Shown: piece after piece, positions 52,899 through 64,000 of the stretch
Layout: every line of letters begins with the position of its first letter
Numbering within the stretch: position 1 is the stretch's first letter
Assembly: GCF_020882245.1 (NCBI RefSeq)
Contig: NC_083597.1
Span: 61,296,152 to 61,360,151, forward strand
Origin: Rhopalosiphum padi
Taxonomy: Eukaryota > Arthropoda > Insecta > Hemiptera > Aphididae
Length of the DNA: 64,000 nucleotides
Direction of reading: 5' to 3'
Notes under the pieces: generated by a model
Told to the model about the DNA's origin: nothing
Database searches by the model: none
Seen by the model: only the letters and a program-made list of their open reading frames with translations
Program-made: the position numbers and the translations under genes

Positions 52899-55800
52899 GT
52901 AAGATCATACACATACAATTGTATAGTTTATAGTTATAATCCTAATTTATGTAAATGCACCGTAAATCAAGTTTCATCGTCAGCAATCGTAAGCTAAAAT
53001 CAATAACAATAATTTCACACAATAAACATCTTACGATATCATTATTATATAGTATCATGAGGGGGTAACATTTATTTTCATATACCAACATATTACTATT
53101 CTATTTAAATTTAAAATATTTAACAATTTATCAGATAAATACCACAGTGGTGCTACAGGATAAATCTTACTATAATAGCTATACAGTTACAAAAAACATC
53201 ACATCGTATTTTTCATCGAAACGTCACGTCATCATCGTCAACATTATACAGGCTGATTGCGGTTGACGGGCAATACATTATGGTGGCGTGACGACAATCT
53301 TGGTGTCGACAAATCAACAAACAGTCGTCATCATATTATAAATTGTACTCCAGTCACAGCACAAAGCGAAAAAATCACCGCGAACAAAAATGTTGATGAT
53401 CGTTGAAAACGTATTTTTGTTTCGTTATTTATAATAGTCCACTGTAGTATATACCATATCCCTCCGAGCGCTGTAAATTGCTCCGGAACAACGAAACCCC
53501 GCTATAAATTATAAAAGCACGCAGTGCTGTTCAAATAATAAGAAGAGAATTTTTTTCCGTATTACATATATGTACCAACGTTGTTTTGCTTTTACTTGGT
53601 GAAAATAAAAGCTATTTATCACATAGGTACCCAAGCCAATAGTGCGAGGGTCGTGTGAACCAATAATATGTCAAAACACCGTAAATTGCACTAGAAACCG
53701 TCATAATACATAAACCGTCATAGATCATAATATGATACCTGTTACATTATTACACATACAAGACATGTATATTTTCGACCCTCATTATTATACGCAGAGT
53801 TTAAACACAAAATATCGAGCACATTAAATAATCCTCAAAACAAATACAAAGTTTTACAAATACAGTTTTATAGCTTATCGTTGGATAACATTATGATCGT
53901 ACGCGATTTTATTTTCTAAAAAATATAATTCATATAATCATAATTTTGTGAATCCGTTGATTTTTTTTGCTTTCAAATTATTTGTTAATTTTGTAGTATA
54001 ACTCAAAATACATTAATTTACCCTAAATCCTATTATCATAAGATATTAGGTTATATTATAAAATTAAATTAACATAATTTACTTTAAAAGTGAAAAATAT
54101 ACTACCAGCATTATTTATATTGTAACTGACAATAAGCAGATAAGTCAGTATGATAAATGTATTTATACGTAACAATAAAACACGAAGAAAAATTATTATT
54201 GTGCTACGAATATTTTTACGAAATAACCACTTTTAAATTATCAAAATAAGATCATAATACATGTGTATTACCTAATATCATAAGAGATAAAAAAAAAACA
54301 CTAAAGACCTGATACATTAACGATCAAATGTATATGGCTTTTATTTTTAAAAATATTTATTAATAAATAAAATATAATAATGTTACAAACCTAACATTAT
54401 CTTTGCCGATCTAAAATACGTAATTAATGTATAAAATGTTAATGCACATGCATTAAAAAAAAATACGTTACTCGCTGGCTTATTAAAAAATCTATATATT
54501 TAATCAGACATCTAAAATACACACAAAAAAGAACAAATTACATCAATTAAAAACTTTATTAAACATTTAGACAATTTATATCCATAATACTATATTATAA
54601 TAGCCAATGTTTTATCCAGACCAGGGAAGTAATACAATTTAAAAAAAAAAGAATAATTATGTATAACAGTAAATTAAAAGACTTATTTATGTATTCTAAA
54701 ATCACATTATTTTTAAAAATGAAATGTATTATTTAATTTAACTAAGTTTTTAAAATAAATAAACAATTTACACCAAAGAATAAGGTACAATAATAATACT
54801 TGTGGTAAATTAATATAAATATAAGCAGTGAACTGCAGCTCAATAAAAGAAACCATCGAGTTGCACCTTTTTTTTTATTTAATATTATTTGTATATGTTT
54901 TAGTAATTTGGCAGGTAGTAAATTTACATAATACTTTTACTTAAATGTCAATTGCTGTTTGTCTACTTAAAAGCCAATTTTTTCAACAAATATTTACAAA
55001 TTAGTAATTTAATAAAAAACTTATATCATTGATTATAAATATTTTAATCAATTTTAATATCATATAAACGTACTCATATAAACGATTTGAATTCCGTCAA
55101 AAATTAATAATATTAATTTTTTTTTTTTTAACAAAATTCTATAATATGCCATATTTTACTGTTATTAGAACAATAAGCTTAAGTTATGAGAGATAAGAAG
55201 AAACAACAGACAGAAAAAACAGAAGGAAGAGGCCTCCCATCGGAGGTACCTACTTCTATGTGAATATAAATATTGTTAATTTAAATACGTATCCATTTAA
55301 TGACCCATAACACAATATATAATATTTATACTTATAAATGGATAATTATTAGTAAATATTGACTCGATAGTCAATTGGAACACAAAATAACAAGACATTT
55401 TAGTTTTCATGACACATTGAAGTATATTGAATACGTATGTGCATAATTTTTATTGTTGGAATTCGATTAAATATAAATACGAATTTAATTAAATAAGTGT
55501 GTATTTTTTGTAATAACTTTACTGTTTAACATAAAATGCAAAACAATAAAAACAATACTGTTTGTAACTATCCTAAGTATACCTCGGCCTTGGCGAAAGC
55601 ACACGAAGAATTCTTTTGAGTATAAATAAACTGACTGTCAAGTGAGATTTTGTATCATTGCGTTTGAGATTGTTTTTGTTCAAATGAAAAGGTCGATAAC
55701 TCTTGATAATGATTTAACATTAACCTATAGACAAGTCAATTAATTTTTTCACAAATACATGAATATAATAAAATAATAAATTTAACTAAAACAATTTTTT

Positions 55801-58800
55801 TTAGTCTTTTGGCTACGGCTTTGTTACATTAAAATCAATTTATTTACCGGAAACAAATTATTTTTTGAGTACGAAACATATTGTTTTTAAATTGTATAAT
55901 AGAAAAGTGGTAAGGAGGCTATGCTTTCTACGAGCTTTATATAAAAAAAATATGTTAGATATAGTTTTAGAATAAATATTGATTCTCCACACAAAAGTAT
56001 ACATAATAATACATAAAATTAGTTGTTTCTTTTAAGTCTTGTATTTCTTACAAATATTTAAATTTTATATTTATTTATACTTACATATTATAATGTAATT
56101 AAGATATTTTTTTATTTATTATTATTATTATTTAATAAAATTTGAAAATTGCATAATACAAACATAATTTCACGAATTCATATACTAAAATATGCATATT
56201 TATATACCCAAATTATGCAAAGAATTAAGTAATCATTTCAAAGACAAATACCAAATGGAGAAGCACGCACATAATAGCCAAAATGAAATTAGAAAAAAAC
56301 TAAATTTTTGATTATTTTTTTAAACTTATATAATTGTGCACAATATACTTATCATTAACATACATTTAAAATATAGTTTCAAAACATTCCATGAATAAAA
56401 TCCACTCAATTTGGGCAATATAAATTGTGTCATATCGACATAACAATTAATGCATATAATATTATTTAGACTATAAATATAGTGTTTTTATTTACATTTT
56501 TGAAACATAAATTTATAATACATTTCGTTAAAATAACTTAATAATAATAGTTTTGTTAATAGCTGAAATAGATTAAAATTAGAGATAACGATTTTAATTT
56601 AGATTTATTATTTTTTATGATTGCTATATAACAAAGTCATCATATTTTATTTTCAATCAAATTTAATACCTATCTTATGTTCTACTAATAATCATTTAAA
56701 TTTTATATTCTATAATGGACTATTCTTTAAATTAATATTTATTATGCTCAATAAAGTTTAAATATTTCTATTTGTTTATACTGTTATTGAAAAATCATTA
56801 AATTTTCACTGCTAATGTTCACGAATAAAAGAATGAAAAACCCTACTCAATGTTGTTATTTATAGCATAAAACAACCGATATTTCATTACTTTCAAATTT
56901 AATTTTAAAACTGATGCAACTCTAACAGATCTCCTCTAGTAGTGAATCAGCATTATTTATTCTTTATAGGCTTACCCATATCAGTGAAAGCCGGAGAAAA
57001 CATTTGCATTTGCAATATTGGAATGTTCCATTTTTTTAACATTTTTTTCCTGAAAAGAAAGAAGAAAATGAGAAAAAACGAATAGCCTGTTGTTTTGGAT
57101 TTTATTTTAAATTAATAAAATTCCAGATATAACAAAAATTCAGATTCTAACAAGTCTGTCATTAAAATTGTGTTTAAAAGTGTTTAGTACCTTAAATATC
57201 CTAATGTACAATAAATATACATTAAGAGAGTGGATAACTGTTGTTTTTTACATTAAAGTATAATAATAAAAATGTTTTCAATTTAAGTATATGAAAACTA
57301 CAATTAAATAATTTTTTTAACGAATACAAAGTTATAAAAATATAAAATAGTTTAAATTTTGAAATTGTATTTCTGTGTAAGTCCAAACAAACCGAAAAAG
57401 AATTTTTATCGATCATCATAACGTTAAAATAATAATACACCCACACAAACGACAAACATATTCAATAGGGACCATTATCTTATTATTTTCTTGAAACATA
57501 AATTATATATACTCGTATTTGTCATTTGAGATGCATATTGAGATCAATAAAATTTCTAAGCTATTAATAATTTAATATTATTAAAGATAAATAATAAGAT
57601 AACATTTTTACTTGAATGTAAAATGTTTTATAAATAAATTATTATCTTAATACAAGTGCAACAAAAAATTGCAAAGTACATTTTTGATATTGTATATTAC
57701 TTAATGCACGTTCTGAGAATAAAATCGTATACATTTTAAAACATTTACGGATGTGATGTTTTCGTCAATAAAAATAATGTTCACAAACTCTTTATACCTT
57801 ACAAAACCTAACATTATTACAATACAAATTATAAATATCGCTGTTTTAAAGTAATAATATTTAATAATAATAAAAAAAAAATGTTTATGTAATATTCATC
57901 TTATATAAACTATAACCTATGAAACTAATGCTCCTTAATATTTATTTATATCTGTGCATTTTATGTCAGTGTTAAATGTAATACTTTCAATTTATTTTTG
58001 AAAATACGAGTAAATTATAAAAATAGTAAATATGAGCAAATAATATACTTATCGTGGATATGAAAATTAAAAACTAATCATTAAATTTCAATTTTTTCGA
58101 CTACTATCAATTCAGTTTAAGAATTTTATTTATTCATTAATATTTCATTATTGTTATTATTATTGAGAGAAATATATTTTAAATCTTATGCAATTATGTA
58201 TATTATATAGCTGGGATGCGCAATTCGAAGTTATTTAAGGCCTTAAGGGTCAATTGTTATAACTTTAAAATCTATAGCAAGCGAAAAAATTATAGGAAAC
58301 AAAAACAAAGTCAATGAAGTTTAACATTTATTTTTTATATTTATAACATGTTTTAATGTTAAAAAACATAATAAAATAAAATACAGATAAACACTTAAAT
58401 AATATAAAATAAATTGAAATTGTAGAATGGGCCAAATACAAAAAATCGAGAGTTGTACATTCCAGATGTATAGTGTATACTGTGTAGATACACGATGAAT
58501 AAATAAATCTGAAAATCCGGTTACAGAGAATTAGCCGAAAACACAACATTAAAATCTATTACTTGATATAATGCTTTAAATCGACATATTTCAGAGTAGC
58601 ATCAATAATATCAAAATAACATAACATATATTTATTTTATATTCATAATTTATATAAAACAGAATAAATTACATAATAAATCAGTATTTTATTTCGTAGA
58701 TAACTGAAGAGCTCTTTAAACGTGTATTATTTAACTTGACAAATAACATTTTCCTGCAATTACCATGTATAAATTATTTGTATAGGACCTAATCCATTGT

Positions 58801-58864
58801 TAATAATTGCAGTTAATATATGTTACGACAAATGACGTTAAACAAAAAATAACATTATTCGACG
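52899..58864. other. Probably the next receptor intron; mixed patch at 53.13-53.72 kb
   Basis: It follows the strong donor at 52899. No exon with TM4 is visible. The patch at 53,130-53,720 is less A+T-rich and contains repeated GTCATCATCGTC/GTCGTCATCAT-like sequence but no open frame. It could be a regulatory region or an old transposon. The rest is A/T-rich with nothing recognised. Confidence 0.45.
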
Positions 58865-58919
58865 GTTATTAACGTTATTAACCTATAAATGTGGAAATTA
58901 TCGTTATTAACGTTAATAA
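58865..58919. repeat. Two copies of GTTATTAACGTTA, 38 bp apart
   Basis: The 13-mer GTTATTAACGTTA occurs at 58865-58877 and 58903-58915. The second copy is part of the perfect 16 bp palindrome TTATTAACGTTAATAA (58904-58919), and the first is part of a near-palindrome, GGTTATTAACGTTATTAACC. The arrangement resembles paired binding sites for a dimeric homeodomain or HNF1-like factor, but no function is shown. Confidence 0.6.
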
Positions 58920-59056
58920 TCAAATACACGAGTAACTATTGTTTTAGAGCATAATATATGTACGTGAATCCTAAATTCCTAAATAACATTTATTGAAAGA
59001 TGATGTAAAATTTGTTTAAAAGAGCAACAATATTATTATTATTTATTTATTTGTAC

Positions 59057-59431
59057 ATGTTGTTCTTCTGTGACATTTACTGTTACACAACTTTTCGGCC
59101 CTGCGACAATCACGTTTTTTATTGCAACCAGTCTTGCAATGGGAACGCTAGTACCCGCGAGGACTTGCAACAGAACTATTGCCAGCTACTTACGACTTAT
59201 TACCTCAGTTACAACTGTTTACTATCAACTAATTTGATAATATTAAGCATGTCTAACAGATTTTCATCGCAAACGGCTATTTCAGCTTATTACTTTAAAA
59301 GTTGTACGAACACACACGTGTTCATCGTACATGTCAATATTATCCATTTTAAATCGGTACATACGACGACAGTTGTACACGTCATACTATATATTTTTTC
59401 ATTAGGTATGATGTTTTCAAATATATCTTAA
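59057..59431 (+). CDS. Longest open frame of the window; unrecognised, doubtful gene
   Basis: A 124-codon frame runs from the first in-frame ATG (59057), and the frame is open from 59009. I do not recognise it. It begins with a hydrophobic stretch (preceded in frame by ILLLFIYLY) and is followed by a Cys-rich part, CDNHVFYCNQSCNGN. There are eight cysteines in all and a further hydrophobic end (VVHVILYIFSLGMMF). A small secreted or membrane protein would fit. However, the frame coincides with a local patch of lower A+T, where stops are rarer. There is no clear promoter, splice structure or polyadenylation signal, and it would lie in the likely next intron of the receptor. It could equally be chance or transposon-derived. 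Confidence 0.15.
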   Translation: MLFFCDIYCYTTFRPCDNHVFYCNQSCNGNASTREDLQQNYCQLLTTYYLSYNCLLSTNLIILSMSNRFSSQTAISAYYFKSCTNTHVFIVHVNIIHFKSVHTTTVVHVILYIFSLGMMFSNIS

Positions 59432-60389
59432 CCAATATTGGGTTACCGCCATATATTATGTAGGTACAGTGGCGAAAAGAGTTAATTTTTAAATATTTCA
59501 AAATACTAAAAAATACTTATTTTACACTGTACATGGAATAAGTATATAATTTAAAATTAGTTTATTAAAATTCAACTATCTAATAATTATAGATAAGTTA
59601 TAATATTAACTTATAAGTACTTTTAAATTCTGTGCAGTTTGATGAATATATTGATTTCATAATGTCTGTATTTATTTTTTAGTATCTGTAAACCCTTTTT
59701 AAGGAAGTAAAAAATACTTCAATTTTCAAAATAGGGTGTGGTTTTTGGATAGAAAATTGTACCTAGTTTGTATTTTAAACAGGTCATAATTAAAAATCTC
59801 CAGTAAGTACTTTCTTTTATTATCAGGAAAAACAAACAAACATAATACGAGTATGTAAGCTGGTATTATACGGTATTGAAATAATATGAAATACCATTGC
59901 AGTATTTATATTTTATTATTCTAATACACATATGTATATCCAAGACAGTTTAACAAGTGTGTCATTCCGGTGTCATCTTACATTCGTTCTGTATTAACAC
60001 GAAGTCCCGCCCTATAAGTAAAACTATTTACATTTTGATAGCTTAATGAAATGTATAATAAATAATAATCATAAAAATATAATCTTTCGGCCTGCTACAA
60101 TTGCATGTAGGTACCAGAGCAATATCGTATCATAACTTGCTTCTGTATTGCTACTATAGGTCATCGGTGAAGTAAATACACAAGTATATTATATTAACAT
60201 TTTATTTCGATGTACATTAAACTGTACTCAGTATAACTAAGTGTGTTATCTAATATAATTAACATCTAAACTTTCTAATATTCCTCTGTTTGCTACTGTC
60301 ACTGCTTCACCGTATCAGAGAATAGACGAAGTTTTTATTTTTACTTAGGTACCACATAACAGTATAAATATATATATGATTATAATAAT
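59432..60389. other. A/T-rich stretch, nothing recognised
   Basis: CAGTGGCGAAAAGAG at 59467-59481 resembles the outer end of hAT-type transposons, but no inverse partner was found. No gene seen. Confidence 0.5.
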
Positions 60390-60648
60390 TGTTGACGCAT
60401 GGTATTATATTAATTTATTTTATTATTATTTTGTATTTATAATTTGTAATTTGTGTCGGTTTCGTTCGGTCTTGATAAAGACGCAATGCGGAACGATCCC
60501 GGTAACACATTATTATTATTATATTACTTATAATATTGTATTGTATGACTTTTGTGTCAGTCACGTACGATCGATGTAATCGGCACCGTCTTGCGGAATT
60601 GTAATAAAGAATAAAGTATATTTTGCGATTGAAATAAGGTGCGTTACA
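60390..60648 (+). mobile_element. Candidate solo LTR
   Basis: The segment starts TGTTGACGCA and ends TGCGTTACA, whose inverse is TGTAACGCA, giving imperfect TG...CA ends. Inside it are an arthropod initiator-like TCAGTC (60557-60562) and, about 45 bases on, two AATAAA polyadenylation signals (60603-60608 and 60610-60615). That is the order expected for a U3-R-U5 long terminal repeat. It is markedly less A+T-rich than the flanks. No matching target-site duplication is visible (ataat on the left, tttta on the right), so it may be old, mis-bounded, or not an LTR. Confidence 0.3.
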
Positions 60649-60840
60649 TTTTAAAACTAATTACTCCTATTCGAGAACCAACATTAAAATAAACGTTACA
60701 GTCCACAACAATAATTAATACTAATAATATAATAAATGCAATATTTTCGGAAAAAAAATTATATCAACCTACCATAATACTAAAAGTAAAATAAATGGCT
60801 TTAATAGCTGCATCATAACAAAATACATCACAAAATGTAC

Positions 60841-60998
60841 TTAATGATATAGGCTGACAGACCGTCTCCGCTCAAAATCGATTTTCGTATACGCTATACA
60901 ATGATATATCATAAAATTCAAATTTAACAAACCCATAATAGTGACCCACTCGATACCTAATGTACAACAGAATAGTAGGCACTTTCCTACCTTTTTAA
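60841..60998 (+). repeat. Dispersed repeat family A, second copy (right part)
   Basis: This matches the right part of the copy at 39099-39340. It has GGCTGACAGACCGTCTCCG, CTCAAAATCGATTTTCGTAT, CATAATAGTGACCCACTCGA and CTAATGTACAACAGA in the same order and with similar spacing. The left part (the ATGATGTGTG segment) is not recognisable here. Several substitutions separate the copies, so the insertions are old. Confidence 0.75.
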
Positions 60999-63870
60999 TT
61001 ATGTACTATGTTTTTTATATCAAATTCATATAAGCCAAATATTGTCAATTTTTCATTATTTACATAAAATTATGAATGTTTCACAATATGTTACCACATA
61101 TTTTATATATTTTTAAATTATTTTCTATGTTCAAAAATTAAAAAAATATTACTGAAATAACATTTTGTTAAATATTAGTACCTTTTTTGATAAAAAGTTC
61201 AATATATGGTTTTCAACTGATATTATTGTTTATCTCATCTTGCACGCACATATTATTAGGTTCTCAATAAGTCAACAATAAATAACAATATTCATATTAT
61301 TATAGCTGCCCGTGCCTTACAATCAGCCTACTCTTATTATACTCCGTGACATATTTTTCTCTCGTGATCAATGGGTATCAAAAATAATTTTACTACCCAA
61401 TCCCATTTTCATACTTTATCCATTTTATATTTGTCGCCATGTGTCATTACGTCACGCCATGACTAAACCGTTTTCATCTGCATCATATTACTAAGGTTGT
61501 TATTATGTAAAAGTGTGTTTCTTTTTTACGTTATACCTAATACTTTCAATATTTAATCCATATTTACTACCCACTACATTTTATGTCTAATAACATGTTT
61601 TGAAGTTTGAGCGTACATTGTATTATTATTGTTAAAAAATAAATAAATAAATACCATACATATTACATTTTATTGTAAACTGGAGTAAGTGTAAAGAGAA
61701 TTTGTTCGAAAATAAAATATTTGTACGACAAATGTCTCCAGCAAACCTTAGAATACGTAATTCAATAGCTTTTTTTTTATTTTTACTGAGTAGATATAAT
61801 ATAATTTTATTTTGAACAAAGTTATTTTAGGATTAAAGTTACAGTTGAACATTTTAACAATATGCCATTACCTTTATTCACTATTGTAGTAACTGTTTAT
61901 ATTATAACTATTGTCCGTTATGTTCATATAATATTGTATACATAACGATTAGCACATGAGATTGAATTTCCATATATAAATCTATTTAAATAGCTAATAA
62001 AAATGTCAAATGTGCACATAAAATAAAATAAATAAAATATCCATTGCTAAATAAATATTACGTTTTTTTTCAAACATTATTATTGCTAAATTTGCTATTT
62101 GTCATAATAATACTATTATTGTAGGTACTCGTATTGTTTTTATATTACACTAAGTTATGAATTATCATACTTAAATTAAATTTCTCAACTCATAGAGGTA
62201 ATCAATAATTAAAAATATTTGGTATTCTTCAAACTACTTTTAAAATAATTGATATAACTTCTTATAACTAATTAGTTATCTATTGTATTTTGATATATCA
62301 TTTAATAAATATAACATAAATCTCAAGAAAAGTTTTTTAAATATTAGTATAAATATTTAAAGAAAGATTATATTAATGATTTCAAGAACACGCATGAAAA
62401 TCCTACGATATTATTTTAGCAATACATTTTAATTTAAATTAATAAAGTAATCAGTGTTTACACGAGTACTTTTCCAATATACGTCTTATAAGTTCCAACT
62501 AAATATTATATTCTTTTAAAGAGTTAGTTGATTAAAAATGATTAAGTTTGAACAAGAGTATTTCATAAAACCGTTACTTATCATATATTTATTTAAAATT
62601 AATTGAATACTGACAAATAATATTATTTTATTTTATTGTAATACAAGTTTAGGTTTGTAAAATATATTTAAAACATAAAGGAAGTTTAATTATGTGAAAA
62701 TTTATATACTAATGATTAAAATTGATCAAAGTCACTTACTAGTTACTGTTATGAATGTATCGTAACAATGAAGCAAACACATTTTAATTTAATTATAGAA
62801 GTTAATATTATTCCAACCAATCAGTCGAAACCACATCAAAATCGTTTAATCAGAATCGTAGTACATATATATAATATAATATCTTGAATAAAATTCATGA
62901 TTTAATAATAAACATATCAAACAATTTATTACCTAACTTTTCTTTGTAAATCTAAATATTACATTACGAATCAAATGAATTTTACATCAATGATCATAAT
63001 AAATATAAGTAGTATTAACATTAAGGTTGTATATTTTGATATTTCCATTATTTATATTTCTAATAAGAACACGATAAAATTTAAGAATATCATAATTTAG
63101 GACTATATATAAATATAATAATCAAAATGGATATTTAAACATAATAAAATATTCAAATTTCACGTAATATAATATTCAAACAATGATAAAATAAAAATAT
63201 TTTAGTAATAATAAAATTAAAAAAACCACTTGATATTATAATATAATATACAATATTACATCAGTTTAACAATACTACAACATAAAGTTATAGGTGAATT
63301 ATATTATATCTAATATCTTTCTAATCTCTATTATTTTATTGAATTATACTAAGTGCCATTTATATTTTTAAAAATATAATTATATAATGATTGTTAATAA
63401 TGATTTTATTTTAAAAATACAAATAATTTTTTACGTTATATTAAACAATAGTATTTAAAAAATGAAAGCACGAAAGCAATTGAATCTCTATGTCCATTTT
63501 AGCAAATGTTCTTTGACTACTGAGAAATTAAAATTACCTGTTTTGAAACATAATCTGATCTATCATTTTTATTAGTATAAGATTCAAGAAAAAATGAATG
63601 AAATTGTTAGATTATTTACTAGAACTGGACCAAAACAATATTTCTAAATACTAACGATATAAAAGAAAAAAAACTAATTTACATAAGTTACTAATGCATC
63701 AACGTTGGTACGTTGATCATAATATTATTTGACTAAATTAAACCGTATACTGTATTGCATTGAACATATTAATAATAACATACCAAATTAAGAATCTTGA
63801 AACTAACAAAAAAAAAAGAATTAACTATTAAAAACATTAAAAATTATAAAAATTCTCCTACGTAAATAAT
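60999..63870. other. A/T-rich stretch, nothing recognised
   Basis: The 60-codon frame at 61312-61494 starts at a non-ATG codon and is unrecognised. No receptor exon with TM4-TM7 is visible up to the right edge. Confidence 0.5.
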
Positions 63871-63952
63871 GTCATCCAGGAAGTAATTACACTAATTTTG
63901 CCTATACATTACGCCGTCTTACAGTATATGCGTTGAATGCTCCTGGATGATC
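63871..63952. repeat. Small inverted-repeat unit near the right edge
   Basis: TCATCCAGGA (63872-63881) and its exact inverse TCCTGGATGA (63941-63950) flank 59 bases that are less A+T-rich. The 12-mer TCCTGGATGATC also occurs at 16325-16336. This suggests a short interspersed element or its terminal repeats, but no target duplication is evident. Confidence 0.4.
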
Positions 63953-64000
63953 GCTATACAATAAAGTATACTTAAATAATGTAAAAAATAATATGTAATT

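Noticed and set aside
54329..54345. Possible continuation of the receptor (TATATGGCTTTTAT) as the exon after the DRY motif
   Set aside because: There is no splice acceptor immediately before it, and the following residues do not match the second intracellular loop or TM4.
59467..59481. hAT transposon end (CAGTGGCGAAAAGAG)
   Set aside because: No inverse end or 8 bp duplication was found in the surrounding few kilobases. A single end motif is not enough.
60376..60579. Plus-strand frame of 67 codons as a gene
   Set aside because: It has Ile/Tyr-rich chance-like composition and overlaps the candidate LTR. No splice or start support.
1..64000. CRISPR array, operons, phage or plasmid features
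   Set aside because: The window is intron-rich eukaryotic DNA. No regularly spaced direct repeats with unique spacers and no gene clusters exist.

Overview
The window is 64 kb of very A+T-rich eukaryotic DNA (about three quarters A+T by eye). Long open frames are almost absent. It has spliced exons, long introns, many short A/T microsatellites and decayed transposon fragments. The only confidently recognisable gene is a class A GPCR of the insect tachykinin/natalisin receptor type (closest in character to Drosophila TkR86C/NKD). An AT-rich hemipteran, most probably an aphid, fits the composition, the receptor and the pre-C2HC/zinc-knuckle retroelement. The species is an inference and not proven by the window.

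Layout. Positions 1 to about 24,380 hold no recognised gene: a possible decayed antisense reading frame at the left edge (1-420), short repeat copies, a transposase-like scrap near 9 kb, and a few less A+T-rich patches (10.7, 13.0, 20.2-20.6, 21.0-21.4 and 22.5-22.9 kb). The last three lie where the receptor's 5' UTR and promoter might be. At 24.4-25.3 kb, just upstream of the first coding exon, is a frameshifted non-LTR retrotransposon fragment (ORF1/Gag with a CCHC knuckle, then possibly the start of ORF2). The first recognised coding exon (25,550-25,883) carries the extracellular N-terminus and TM1. It is followed by a 26.8 kb intron and a second exon (52,685-52,898) with TM2, ECL1 and TM3. 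That exon ends inside the arginine codon of the D/E-R-Y motif, so the rest of the receptor (TM4-TM7) lies beyond the window or in an exon I could not see.

The large intron contains a clean 283 bp MITE with TTAA target-site duplications and terminal inverted repeats, a perfect 35 bp palindrome, a full CRE palindrome, a forkhead-like palindrome cluster, a copy of a dispersed repeat, and a diverged tandem duplication. The last 11 kb, probably the next intron, holds a second long copy of that dispersed repeat, a candidate solo LTR, a pair of palindromic AACGTT motifs, and the longest open frame of the window (about 124 codons from its first ATG), of doubtful reality.

I found no prokaryotic-style operon, CRISPR array, rRNA, convincing tRNA or novel multi-gene system. 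The points most worth checking are the Asn in place of Asp at the receptor's DRY position, the TTAA-flanked MITE, the dispersed repeat family, and the candidate intronic regulatory palindromes.
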